Assembly (NCBI GenBank): GCA_034509755.1
Contig: CM067556.1
Coordinates: 8,269,501-8,333,500, forward strand
DNA from: Anisodus tanguticus
Taxonomy: Eukaryota; Streptophyta; Magnoliopsida; Solanales; Solanaceae
Direction: 5' to 3'
DNA: 64,000 bases
Part shown: piece after piece, positions 1 through 10,934 of the stretch
Numbering within the stretch: the stretch's first letter is position 1
How the letters are laid out: each line of letters opens with the position of its first letter
Notes under the pieces: model-generated
Database searches by the model: none
Told to the model about the DNA's origin: nothing
What the model saw: only the letters and a program-made list of their open reading frames with translations
Translations under genes and position numbers: made by a program

Positions 1-2905
1 ATTGGTTTATGTCCGTAAATTCACCACTGATAATTGAGTTTCTGTTGATTTTGCTCCTTTTGGGTTTTCTGTGAAGGATTTCAAGACGGGGATTCCTCTT
101 ATGAGGTGTGATAGTAGGGGAGATCTTTATCCTATCACGCCCACATCCGGTCTCTCGAGTCGAGCCTTGCTATCTACGTTTGCAGCTCTAGCTCCTTCTT
201 TATGGCATGCACGTTTGGGTCACCCTGGGTCGTCTATTGTTTATTGCTTACATAGAAACAATTTTATTTCTTGTAAGGGTACACATAGTACTCCAATTTG
301 TCAATCTTGTTCTCTAGAAAAACTTGTTAGATTACAGTTTGTAGAAGCTAAATCTCGTACTTTAATGCCATTTGATATTAATCATAGCGATTTATGGACA
401 TATCCCGTTTTAAGATCTGTGGGCCATTGTTATTATGTTATATTTTTAGATGATTATTCTAATTTTTTATGGACCTTTCCATTAGCGAAAAAATCACAAG
501 TTTTTTTCACATTCTTAAAGTTTAGGGCATTCATATGTACTCAATTCGATCGGAAAATAAAAAATATTCAATGTGATAATGACAAAGAATATGATAAGGG
601 GGTGTTTCGGGATTTTTGTGATACTCATGACATAGTTTTTCGTTTCTTTTGTCCTCATACGTGCTCACAAAATGGGAAAGCCGAACGAAAAATTCATACT
701 ATTAATAACATTGTCCGCACTATATTGGCCCATGCTTCCGTACCCCATTCCTTTTGGCCTCATGCTCCACAAATGACTACATATCTTCTTAACATACTTC
801 CTACTAAAAGGTTGGCAAATGAGTCTCCTCTTTAAGTCCTCTATAATAAAAATCCTTCGTATTCCTAACTTAGGGCCTTTGGGTGCTTATGTTAATCATT
901 ATTTTCGTCAACTACAATTAATAAACTTCAGGCCCGTTCTATCCCTTGCGTGTTTTTGGGTTATCCGTCTAATAATCGTGGTTACAAATGTTTTGATTTA
1001 TCATCTAATAAAATCATCATTAGTCGCCATGTTATTTTTTATGAAACTCAATTCCGTTTTCTAAAGTGAGTAGTCCCGTGCATAGTTCGTATAATTTTTT
1101 GGATGACGATGTCTCTCCATATATTATCCACCATTTATCGGACTTGTCTCGCACCCCGATTTCGCCAGTGGGCCCACTGCCCGTTGGACCTACAGTTTTC
1201 GGTGTGCCTTCGATTTCTGATTCCAGTATTGGGCCAGCAGGCCTACTACTTGTTGGCCAGACCATCACCCCGTCCGTTTTGTCCCAAAATCCACTCAATT
1301 CTCCCCCGAGTCACAAACCGGTCACTCGTAGTCAACGAGGTATTTTTAAACTAAAAAGACATTTTAATCTAAATTCTAATGTTTTAAAATCCCCCTATCC
1401 CGTAACCCAGTGTTCGCATTAAATGACCCGAATTGGAAATTGCCTATGAACGACGAATATGATGCTCTTATTGAAAATAAGACGTGGGAGTTGGTACCTC
1501 GTCCTTCTGGTGTTAATATTATTCGGTCTATGTGAATTTTTACTCATAAGGATAATTCTGATGGTTCTTTCGATAATTCTGGTTGACGTGGATTGTGGTG
1601 AGACGTTTAGTCCGGTGGTCAAACGGGCTACCATTCGCATTGTTCTCAATCTGGCTCTTTCGAAAGCTTGACTCATTCATCAGTTAGATGTGAAGAATGA
1701 TTTCTTACATGATGATCTTACGGAGAACGTTTACATGCATCAGCCCTTGGGTTTTCGTGACCCCAAATTTCCTCATCATGTCTGTTTATTGAAAAAGTCC
1801 TTAAATGGGCTTAAGCAGGCCTCACGGGCTTGGTATAAGAGATTTGCAGACTATGTTTCGACTATTGAGTTTTCTCACAGCAAGTCTGATAATTCATTGT
1901 TCATATATCGTCGTGGTACTTCACTGACTTATATTATATTATTTGTGGATGATATTATCTTGATTGCCTTTACTGGTGCTTTGCGCAAGTCTATCATGAC
2001 CATGCTCAATTCTGAGTTTGCTATGAAAGACTTGGAGCCCTTGAGTTACTTTTTGGGGATTGCTGTTTCACGTCATGCAGGTGGGTTATTCTTATCACAA
2101 ATGAAGTATGCCGTTGAGATAATTGACAGGGTTGGTTTGTCCTTATGTAAGTCTACTTCTACTCCAGTTGATACTAAGCCCAAGCTGGGTGCTGCGGCTG
2201 GCCCACCTTACGAGGATCCCACTCACTATCGCAGTCTTGCTGGAGCTCTACAATAACTTACTTTCACGAGACCGGATATTACGTATGCCGTAGAGCAGGT
2301 GTGTTTGTTTATGCATGACCATAGGGTGGAGCACATGAATGCGCTCAAACGCATTATCAGATACATCCAGGGGACACTTGACTATGGCTTGCATCTATAT
2401 CCGTCCTCGGCCGCTACATTTGTCTCGTATACCGATGCTGATTGGGGTGACTGTCCAGATACCAGACGCTCCACGTCTGGTTATTGCATGTTTCTTGGTG
2501 ATAACTTGGTCTCGTGGTCTGCCAAACGACAAGCTACTTTATCACGCTCCAGTGCCGAGGCCGAGTATCGAGTATCGAGGGGTAGCCAATGTGGTTTCTG
2601 AATCATGTTGGTTACGTAATCTTCTTTTGGAGCTTCACTTTCCCATTCAAAAAGCTACCTTGGTATATTGTGATATTATTAGTGTCGTTTATCTTTCTGA
2701 AAATCCGGTTCAACACCAGCGCACTAAACACATTGAGATGAATATCCATTTTGTTCGCAAAAAGGTAGCTCGTGGACAAGTACGCGTCCTACATGTCCCT
2801 TCTAGGTATCAAATTGAGACATCTTTACTAAGGGTCTTCCCTCGGTCCTATTTGATGATTTTAGGGACAGTCTCAACGTACGAAGACCGCCCGCTATGAC
2901 TGCGG
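1..2905 (+). mobile_element. Decayed Ty1/copia retrotransposon, 5' part outside the window
   Basis: Several reading frames in succession carry copia pol domains in the order integrase, reverse transcriptase, RNase H. The GAG-pre-integrase signature LWHARLGHPGS lies near 200-235. The integrase core follows, with SDLW near 385 and QCDNDKEY near 570. Reverse transcriptase runs about 1430-2260 with LFVDDIILIA near 1940 and the LKQASRAWYKRF block near 1810. RNase H is at about 2300-2900 (DADWGDCPDTRRS, SSAEAEYR). Frames change repeatedly and in-frame stops are present (for example near 2256). A 7-bp repeat (GAGTATC twice, near 2565) shifts the frame inside RNase H. The protein resembles the element at 47607-52084, so both probably belong to one family. 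It is not functional. Confidence 0.92.
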
Positions 2906-3141
2906 CGGTGTGAAAGTGTACATACCTCATATACACGGTATACACACCGTGTATATAAGGGTTTTTGGTGTTAGATTTTGTATATAATTAGAATTGTATA
3001 CTTACCATAATTATAGAATTCTTGTACAAATTGAATAGTGTTTTGGATATAGAATAAGAATAGGATTTTTCATATTATGAAAATTATAAATTATATATAT
3101 ACTCATTCATTAATGAAAATAATTAAAGAATTATTTGTTTC
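2906..3141 (+). repeat. Probable 3' LTR of the left-edge copia element
   Basis: The sequence directly after the RNase H remnant begins near TGTGAAAGTG and carries ATATACACGG / CCGTGTATAT palindromic blocks (2930-2958). It is A+T-rich and ends in an ATTAATGAAAAT stretch resembling the U5 end of the LTR at 51923-52084. The right boundary is an estimate: no target-site duplication was found, and the left LTR is outside the window. Confidence 0.5.
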
Positions 3142-4473
3142 AGTCCCTCAGAGTAGGGAGTAAAACTTTTAAAAGTAACAATCATCCAAACACGTTCAAG
3201 CGTTATTAGTCTTCTCTTTGATCAAAGTGGCAGTAAAAGAAGTAATGTAAATAGAAACTAATACTATTCTAATTCCGTTTCTTTTGACATAATCACACTT
3301 TTCATTGTCTTCCATTATTATGGCGTATTTTTTTGTTCTACTTTTAAAGCTTTTGTATTTACCTTAAGACCACATCACTTTTCCCCTCTCATATCCTTTC
3401 CTTTTTCTCACCTAAATAATCAGCCTAAGTTATTCCTTCCTGTATTTATTATTTTATTCCCATTTAAGTTAGTTTTTCCCTTTACTTAAAGGATTTCCCA
3501 AGAGGAAAAAAAAAAATCAATTGATCAACTGCATTTCAAATCAAATTAATGGGGGTTATTTATATGATTCGCTAATCTAGTCCGCTTTATTCAAGTTCAT
3601 TTTATTTCAATACTAAAATAATACTCTTTTCATTTAATAATTATAACTATTTCTTGGAAAGCAGTCCTTACCAAAAAAAAATTCCAACTATTTATAAGCT
3701 GGATGTCAATATACTACAATATTTCTCTTGTCTATGCTCCGTGAACATGAAGGAAATAAACCAAAAAGATTATAATATGACCTCCACTTGTGTATACTAA
3801 AAGGCATTTGGATTTGGATTGGTCCAGAGGTTGACTCATGATCATGAATAAAACAACTTTAAAAAACTGTTGCTTCATTCTTAAACCATAATTCTGGAGA
3901 AAACATATTCTTTGGACTTTGAGAAAAATTAGGATTGCAAATTGTAGAATGAGAAATTAATGAAAATGCATCGTGGAAGCAAAGAATGAGGTGTTTCTTT
4001 CTTTGCAAAAATGCCATCCCATTCTTGTAAGCGTTCCTCTTCTTCATAAATCATAATACATACACTCACTTCTCTTTTCCATTCTTTAACTTGGTTCCCT
4101 CCTAAAATCAAAGGTGTCTCTTTTGCTTACTCATAGCATACCTGGGTTTTTTTCTTCATAATTTTCAAAGATACTTTCATATTTTTCGACTACTTTTCTT
4201 CCGATAATTCTTGGAATCACCTTTTATGCTAAGGTGTTACTGTTTGGGGAGGAGTCAGACAGTTTTTTTTACTATAACTTTCTTAAACTTTTTTAATTTT
4301 TTTTTTCTAAATCATTAGCTATGTTGACTTGTAGTACTTTTCGTGTAGAATTTTCAAATACGTATATTCTTTTTTTAAAATTTTGAAGAATCTGTAACCA
4401 AATTCATAGTCAAAATTATATTTTGACCCTTCTAATCCAAAGAGGAGGTACACTATCTAAGATTTTATTTTAC
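3142..4473. other. A+T-rich intergenic stretch
   Basis: No gene, RNA gene or recognisable mobile element seen. There are poly-A and poly-T runs (3505-3517, 4265-4310). The short open frames near 3860-4110 have no recognisable domain, and their composition matches the surroundings. Confidence 0.6.
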
Positions 4474-4489
4474 ATGCATGATTTGTGAT

Positions 4490-4589
4490 GAAACAACCTC
4501 CCTACCTTGATAGGGGTAAGATCTGCATACACTCTACCTCTACCCTCCCCAGACCCCACGTTGTGTGATTTCACTGTGTATGTTGTTGT
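4490..4589 (+). mobile_element. 100-bp 3' tail of an RTE-type LINE with perfect target duplication
   Basis: The insert holds the LINE/SINE 3' motif found elsewhere here (GGGGTAAGATCTGC, CTCCCCAGACCCCAC) and ends in TTGTTGT. It is flanked by a perfect 16-bp direct repeat, ATGCATGATTTGTGAT, at 4474-4489 and 4590-4605, as expected from target-primed reverse transcription with severe 5' truncation. The same 3' end occurs on the longer RTE copy at 42890-46103. A SINE sharing that 3' end is the alternative. Confidence 0.85.
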
Positions 4590-4879
4590 ATGCATGATTT
4601 GTGATTAGTGTAATACAATCACTTTTCTAACTTCTGTTGTTCTTGTCGTAGTAAGTTGATTCTGTTTTTTTTTCTCATTTTGAAATATCTAACATAATGC
4701 AGGTGAGCTGTTTTGGGACCTTGAAGTTATTTACATAAATAGTACGTCATCTGAATATGTAAGTTGTTACATTCCAAGAAAATTAAACACGACGAATTGA
4801 ACTAGTATTACACTGAAGTACGTGAGACCATTTTGCCTTATTGGTGGAGGGGTTGCTAACTGAAATTACCTAGGAAAGG

Positions 4880-5370
4880 TGCTATGATAGCAAAAGGGAA
4901 AAAACTAATTGCAGTGTGTACACCAAATGAATGAATATATATATTCTCTATATTGCTTGATTTAGTTTATAAACACCGGGTGTTGGAAAGTATATTCCAA
5001 GCAAACACGTTGTTACAGCATGCCTTGCCAGGTGATTTTAAAGAATGAGAAAATTTTGATTCCTATAGGATGGACATCCATGTTGTAGAGTCTGCAGCAA
5101 GGAAGATGGAAGAATGTAGGATTTGCTATGATAGCAAAAGGGAAAAAACTAATTGCAGTGTTTACACCAAATGAATGAATATATATACTCTATATTGCTT
5201 GATTTAGTTTATAAACACCGGGTGTTGGAAAGTATATTCCAAGCAAACACGTTGTTACAGCATGCCTTGCCAGGTGATTTTAAAGAATGAGAAAATTTTG
5301 ATTCCTATAGGATGGACATCCATGTTGTAGAGTCTGCAGCAAGGAAGATGGAAGAATGTAGGATTTGCCA
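4880..5370 (+). repeat. Tandem duplication (~244 bp) of the RING-CH gene 5' end
   Basis: Copy 1 (4880 to about 5123) and copy 2 (5124 to about 5370) are almost identical; the visible differences are a 2-bp AT change in a TA run and a few substitutions. Each unit covers putative promoter/leader sequence and the first 19 codons of the RING-CH protein, ending within ATTTGC. Copy 2 leads into the intact gene at 5312. The near identity implies a recent event, or assembly error. Confidence 0.93.
5070..5174 (+). pseudogene. Truncated duplicate of RING-CH exon 1, now a 34-codon upstream ORF
   Basis: The ATG at 5070 corresponds to the start at 5312. It encodes the same 19 N-terminal residues, including the first RING cysteine pair (CRIC). 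It then reads across the duplication joint into former upstream DNA for 15 more codons and stops at TGA 5172-5174. It lacks the other zinc ligands and is followed by no donor site at the ancestral position. If transcription starts upstream of 5070, it would act as an upstream ORF 242 bp before the real start. Confidence 0.8.
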
Positions 5371-8281
5371 TGATGGTGATGAAGATTCTAACATGGATAT
5401 ACCTTGCTCTTGCCGTGGAACCCTCAAGGTTTGTTGTGGTAACTATTTGCTCATTTGTGATAAATGCCTGATTTGTTTCATATCTGAAAAAAATATGCTT
5501 CCTGTTCTCACTATAGGTACAAATCATTCTAAAGGCAGCACATATGGTTCATGCAAAGTGTTTTATATTTGAAATTTGTTACCATGAGTGTACATTTCCA
5601 GAAATCATTTAGCAATTATAGGTTAGTTATTAGGACCAGCTCTCAGTAAATTGGTCTCTCTACTAGATCTTTGTAACAAGGCATACTTTGGATTCCTATC
5701 ATTTTTTTAGTATCTAGTGCTGTCAAGTAAAATTAGAAACTTGTGGTTTTGAGGAAGGTGTGCTGTGTCTGTTGATGCAGAGGCTTTATAGGTTTTCTGA
5801 TGTAACAAAATTTTCATGATTCTCATAATGTCCTAACTGCTTGTACTGTAATAACAATGGATCTTCATCACATTAGCCAAAATATAACTGCTGCCAAGTC
5901 AAGCTGTTTCTTGCATCGCTCTTATTCATTTAGTTGAGTTTTGTTCTTAATGAAGTTCATGTATATGCAGTATGCACATCGCAAATGTGTACAGAGGTGG
6001 TGCAATGAGAAGGGGGACACCATCTGTGAAATTTGCCGCCAGGTCCAATTGTGATTGCACAGTTTCTTATCCAGTTTCATTTTTTAAGCCAGGACCTAAA
6101 TGTTGCTATTTATTATTCTGTATATGCTGAAAGTAGGTTGCTCTTAACCATGCTTCTCTTTAATGTTGACATTGCAGAATTTTAAGCCAGATTATACATC
6201 ACCAGCTCCTCTGTTTGGCAGATTTCCAATGAACATGAGGTAATTCTACCATCTGAAACTTCGCCAGTCATTTCTTCACAAGACTGTTCTTTACAGTTCC
6301 AACTTATAACTATGGATACTGTGCTTGTTTTGTCTTTGCTATCACAGAGGAAACTGGGATATTTCCATGGATGTGGTTGAGTATCCTCATTTTGGTTCAT
6401 TGGTTTCTGCAGACCACAATTTTGTTGATTATGAGTCTGATGAGTATTCAGCATTTTATCCAAGAAGTTTGATATGCTGCCGTATTGTTGCCATAACTGT
6501 AAGCACCCTCTCTGCATAGATTAGTCATACAGGCATCCAGCCCTTTTGGATGGATAGAGTTACTACTTTTGTTACATCGTAGTGATACACCATTGAGTAG
6601 AATCAACAGAGTAAGCACTGGCTGACTAATACACCTAAATAGTAGTCCTTGCCTCTGGATTATGTTTTTATTTCTTGTCAATAAAGGTACAATCTTTAAA
6701 TTCAATTTCTCCCCTTGTCCATGCAGTTTGTGCTTCTTCTGATGTTGCGAACAATGCTGCCAATAATATTTGGTGTTGCTGGAGATAACTCGGTAACATT
6801 GGTCATGGTTAGTAAGAGTTAAATTTCTTTTGAAAGAGAAACTTGTCTTTTCATCTGAGTGGTTTATATACTTTCTTGTAGTTATATGTGTTGAAAACTA
6901 TTGGAATCCTACTGGCAATTTATGTATTGGTGAAAGGTTTTATTGTTATACGACGTCGGACGCATCAACAGGTGGGTAAAGTATCAAAAACTCTTGTAAC
7001 ATGTTTTAAGCTAATATTACTCTAGTACGTTTCTTTTCAGGTAGTGATATTCAGTTCATTTTAAGTTCCCTTGAAAATGCTCAGTATGATTTGAAGAGCA
7101 GTCACTTTGTAATCCTTTAATTTCTGTTGGGCGTGCTTCTCATAGCATCAGGCATTTGAACCTGTTATATTTCTGCTACTGGAACACCACCCAAACTGTA
7201 ACAACAACGACACCATACCTAGTGAAATCCCACAACGTGGGGTCTGGGGAGGGTAGAGTGTATGCAGACCTTACCTCTACCTTGGTAGGTAGAGCGGCTG
7301 TTTCCGAGAGACCCTCGGCTCAAGACAGAGCATAAGCACAAGCAAAGCAAGATAAATGGTCAGTATGAAAATGCTGATATCAAAAGCGAATAAGCCATGA
7401 TAGTGCATTCTGAAAAAGTAAGCAGTAACTAGCGCATGTAAATAAGCTAAACAAAGTACACTAGAGAACATATAGTAGCAGAAATCAAACTACAGGGGAC
7501 TATAAAGTCATACCACGCCTATTAGTATGATAGGCTAAGCGGGCCTACAGTAATAACACTACAACTACCCATTTGCAAGTGTAAGTAGGACTACGTTCGA
7601 CTACCTACTACCATTCTACCCTAATTCATGTCCTCCACAACCCCCTATCTAAGGTCATGTCCTCGGTAAGTTGCACCTGCACCATATCTCGTCTAATCAC
7701 ATCTCTCCAATACTTTTTCGGTCTACCTCTACCCCTCCTGAACACCGCCCAAACTATATATGCAAAGAAATGATGTATATCCAATGAAATTTGCAGAAAC
7801 TGATAACTGCAACCATAAACACCATACCAAAAGAGTAAAAAGTCAACTTTTGATGTATATTTTGATTTTGAATTATAGCGAAAAATGTCTTTAACCTCCC
7901 AGTGAGATATTAATATGACACACACATATCCGACTTGGACATGTTTTGTGGAGTAACATGTACAGCTCAAACCTAAATGTATATTCCTTGCAATAATCTA
8001 CTCAGCTACAAAAATAGCAGTGTTTATCATTTTGATGAGTTTCAATGGTCCTTCTTATCTGAATTCTGTGAACAATGTAGTAGCAATGAATGGCTGTTGA
8101 TTTCCAATATCTTCTCTTCTCTATGTTTATTTAGGATCTTCATCACTCCCAGATAGTTCCATCGGATGAAGAAAATGAGTTGCCATTACAACAGCTTCAG
8201 CACTCTCAAATTGTTCCGTTGAATGATGAGAATGAACTACCATTACGTCCACCTCAGCCGCATTTTATACATGTCCAATGA
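5312..8281 (+). CDS. RING-CH (MARCH-type) membrane E3 ubiquitin ligase, 7 exons
   Basis: Exons with closing phases are 5312-5428, 5971-6042, 6178-6239, 6348-6498, 6727-6807, 6882-6971 and 8135-8281, giving about 238 aa. Residues 16-62 form a C4HC3 RING-CH finger: CRIC, CSC, HRKC, then CEIC after a conserved tryptophan. This class binds E2 enzymes and ubiquitinates membrane or membrane-associated substrates. The middle holds the family blocks FKPDYTSP, FGRFPMN and RGNWDIS. Two hydrophobic segments follow (CCRIVAITFVLLLML region and LYVLKTIGILLAIYVLV), then basic RRR, indicating a two-pass membrane protein. The last exon encodes two copies of an 18-residue acidic unit with HSQIVP and ENELPL. 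The start is the first ATG after a perfectly duplicated leader; a spliced upstream 5'UTR is possible because the ATG follows TATAG. Intron 6 holds an RTE insertion. Confidence 0.9.
7201..7739 (-). mobile_element. 5'-truncated RTE LINE in intron 6 of the RING-CH gene
   Basis: The minus strand encodes the RTE C-terminal block RGRGRPKKYWRDVIRRDM, followed by the untranslated 3' region and a TTG-rich end near 7201. Flanking direct repeats of 19 bp (GAACACC-CCCAAACT-TA, 7182-7200 and 7740-7758, two mismatches) mark the target duplication. It is antisense to the host gene and only the last ~540 bp were inserted. Confidence 0.9.
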
Positions 8282-9565
8282 ATCCTTAAATTACATTATC
8301 TCAATACCAGTGGGGAGTTTGGCTGCAACTGGTGATCCTCTGTAAATGTCAACAGCTCGCTGCTCCATGATGGAGTACTCCTGTTGAGGTTCGGGCATAA
8401 GATGGTTGAACAGATTGACCGTTGCCAGACAAATTAAGCAAAGATGCAAAAAGAAATCAAATGATTTCACGTAACAGTGTCTGCTTTTGAGACATATCTA
8501 GCTTGCTTTAAATATATCATGTACTCCATCCTGCATCGGATTCACTGTAATAATACAAGAAAAAACTACCTGTAGAATTGAGCAGAAGATCAAAATGGTA
8601 TCATAGCATTGTAAAATTTATGATAGATCCTTAATGCGGGGGTGAATAATTCCCGGTTTCCCGCATTGTACGAAGAACGCCAAGCTATGCAATTGGTAAT
8701 GTCATGCCGAACTGATCCCATCATGTTGAAATCCTTAGGTTCCGACAGCAACTCATTTGCACTTCATGACATTTTAATTGGTTTACATTGCAGCATATCA
8801 GTAACTAGTAACTAGTAACTACTAAGGGATCGTTTGGTAGGAGGGATGGGATTATTAGTCCCTTGGTATTGCAATTATCTCATGTTTAATTGGTGTAATA
8901 ACTCTTTTGGATTACACGATGCAACTAATCATTCGGGAGAGAATTAAAGGAAATCGTTAAAAAGTATACATTGTCTTTTTAGGTTGTTGCATCAAATGCA
9001 ATCATATGGTAAGAGAGATATACTTATACTTGCAAGGAATCGACGCCCGAATCATGAAAATGCATTTTCGGGAAGTTGAATCAACGTGGAGTTTAAGCAT
9101 TGTAATTATGCTCAACCACCCAAACATAATTAAGTTAAAACGAATACTGTTGAATTTTGATGTCTGAAAATTACACAATTGGGTCATATTATTTGAAGCT
9201 CTGTAATAAAAATATCACCACAAAAATCTAATCAGCAAACCATGGGAAAATTGCTACATCACCTGAATAAGCATTTAAGCTTGAAATAAACTCACCCTCA
9301 ACAGAATAAGTAGGTAGCTATGATATTCTGACACAGTACAAGTTTTCACCTTAAACAATAAAAAAAAAGACACGGATCACACGACAGAAGACATGGATCA
9401 CACAACAGAAGTACCATGAAACAGAACCAAGCAAAACCATAAATAAAGGAGAAAACGTGAATTCCGAACTAGTAAACAGTCACTCTGGTAAAGCCGCATA
9501 TGCCTAAATGATGAAGAACGTAAGCCTGCAAAGAACAGAATAGATAAGGAACCATAGTTGTGATC
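8282..9565. other. Convergent 3' flanks of the RING-CH and eIF5 genes
   Basis: This stretch lies between two convergent stop codons and must contain both 3'UTRs. No further gene was recognised. A motif GGGATCGTTTGGTAGGAGGG at 8826-8845 resembles the end of a common plant MITE, but I could not find the opposite end. No polyadenylation site could be assigned with confidence. Confidence 0.55.
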
Positions 9566-10915
9566 TCAGTCCTCCTCGGACTCCGACTCAGCACTCTGCA
9601 GCCAGTCAACAAAGGGTTTAACATTCTTCCAAATTTTAGAGTCCTTTTTAACTCCAGCAACACCATCTTGATACCACTGCACTATAAATTCCTCCTCCAA
9701 TACATCAGCATCATACAAAGCTTTCAAAATGAGTGCTACTTCTTTCACAGCTGCTGGGTTAGATTTCCCACAGAATTCTTCCAGCGCTCGGAGCAAATGT
9801 AGCTGCGACCCCTTCTCTTCACCAACAGCAGCGAGAAGATAACCTTTCTTCTTAATAAGCTCCTTGGAGAACCCTTTCTCCACACCATCCAAGAGTGCCT
9901 CGTAGACAGCAGTAACTATGTCCTGAGGAGACCCAGAGAGTGAACCCAAGAAAGATTGAAATTGGCTGGCCTTAACTCCTTTCTTTAGATGTACTTTTAC
10001 CTCCTCAACAAGCGTCTCAAAGGTTCTCTCTCCATTCTCAACTTTGGGATCATCCTCAGATGGTGCAGCAACAGCCTTGGGACTCTGGCAGGCTTGAGCT
10101 GCCTTGGACTTCTTCTCTGTCTCATTTGTGGAGAGCATAACCATTTCAGTTGTCACAGCATTCAACTGTTCCTGTATGCGTTGCTTTGCAGCTTCCATCG
10201 ATGTATCAGTTTGCCACTGAACATCATCATCATCTTCTTCATCCTCCTCTTCCCTGACATTCACATGCCTTTTGGGTGGGGAAGCATGATCCTCATCAGA
10301 GCCACTGGCTTTCTTTTTAGAAGTAGGTTTCGCACTGGCTTCCTTGGAAGAAACCTTTTTCTTTGTTTCTTTCTTCACCTTCTTCAGCTCTTCATCAGCA
10401 GCCTCACCTTCCTTTAGACGCTCCTTTTCAGCTCTTCTCATTGCTTTCTTGTCCTTGGCACCCTTCTTAGACTCAGGTGGGTTCTTAAGAATAAACGTTG
10501 TCAGCTTGTCTCTCATGTCTACATCAGAAATAAAACCACACGCAGCACACTTCAGTTGGATCATCTGATTTTTAGTGATAAGGATCTCAGTTTCAGGGTT
10601 TCCACACCCATAGCACTGAACATATTTCTTAATGAAAATCTCAAGAAGACCAGCAAGCTTGGCAGTATCATGAGCTCCATTGACGAGGGAAGCTCCAGTT
10701 TTTTCATCAAACTTTGACTGCGCTCCAAGCTCACAACCAAAATGTTTAGTGGTGTAAGATGCTGGCCTTGCTAGAGCTTTGGCAATATCAACCATGTTGA
10801 CCACGTTTGTCTTGATGCCATTCCCACGTCCCTCTATCTTGGTAATCATCCTCGGCATCTTGTACCTGTAGAAGGCATCATCACTGTTGGCAGCTCCAAT
10901 ATTCTGCAAAGCCAT
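9566..10915 (-). CDS. eIF5: Eukaryotic translation initiation factor 5 (eIF5)
   Basis: Uninterrupted 449-aa frame, close to the usual plant eIF5 length. eIF5 is the GTPase-activating protein for eIF2 in the 43S preinitiation complex and bridges eIF1, eIF3c and eIF2beta. The N terminus (residues 1-150) is the eIF2B/eIF5 domain: DAFYRYKMPR holds the arginine needed for GAP activity, FGCELGAQSKF follows, and a Cys4 zinc finger has CYGCG and CAACGF. The middle is a lysine- and acid-rich linker (about 155-245, including an acidic EEEDEEDDDD run). The C terminus is the W2/HEAT domain, with EEEFIVQWYQDG and the terminal aromatic-acidic VDWLQSAESESEED. The coding sequence has no introns; a 5'UTR intron lies upstream. 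No damage is visible. Confidence 0.97.
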   Translation of the reverse strand: MALQNIGAANSDDAFYRYKMPRMITKIEGRGNGIKTNVVNMVDIAKALARPASYTTKHFGCELGAQSKFDEKTGASLVNGAHDTAKLAGLLEIFIKKYVQCYGCGNPETEILITKNQMIQLKCAACGFISDVDMRDKLTTFILKNPPESKKGAKDKKAMRRAEKERLKEGEAADEELKKVKKETKKKVSSKEASAKPTSKKKASGSDEDHASPPKRHVNVREEEDEEDDDDVQWQTDTSMEAAKQRIQEQLNAVTTEMVMLSTNETEKKSKAAQACQSPKAVAAPSEDDPKVENGERTFETLVEEVKVHLKKGVKASQFQSFLGSLSGSPQDIVTAVYEALLDGVEKGFSKELIKKKGYLLAAVGEEKGSQLHLLRALEEFCGKSNPAAVKEVALILKALYDADVLEEEFIVQWYQDGVAGVKKDSKIWKNVKPFVDWLQSAESESEED

Positions 10916-10934
10916 TTTGATTCAGTGAAATTTC

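Noticed and set aside
8822..9200. Candidate MITE beginning GGGATCGTTTGGTAGGAGGG
   Set aside because: No matching inverted right end or target duplication found, so only the motif is noted in the flank entry.
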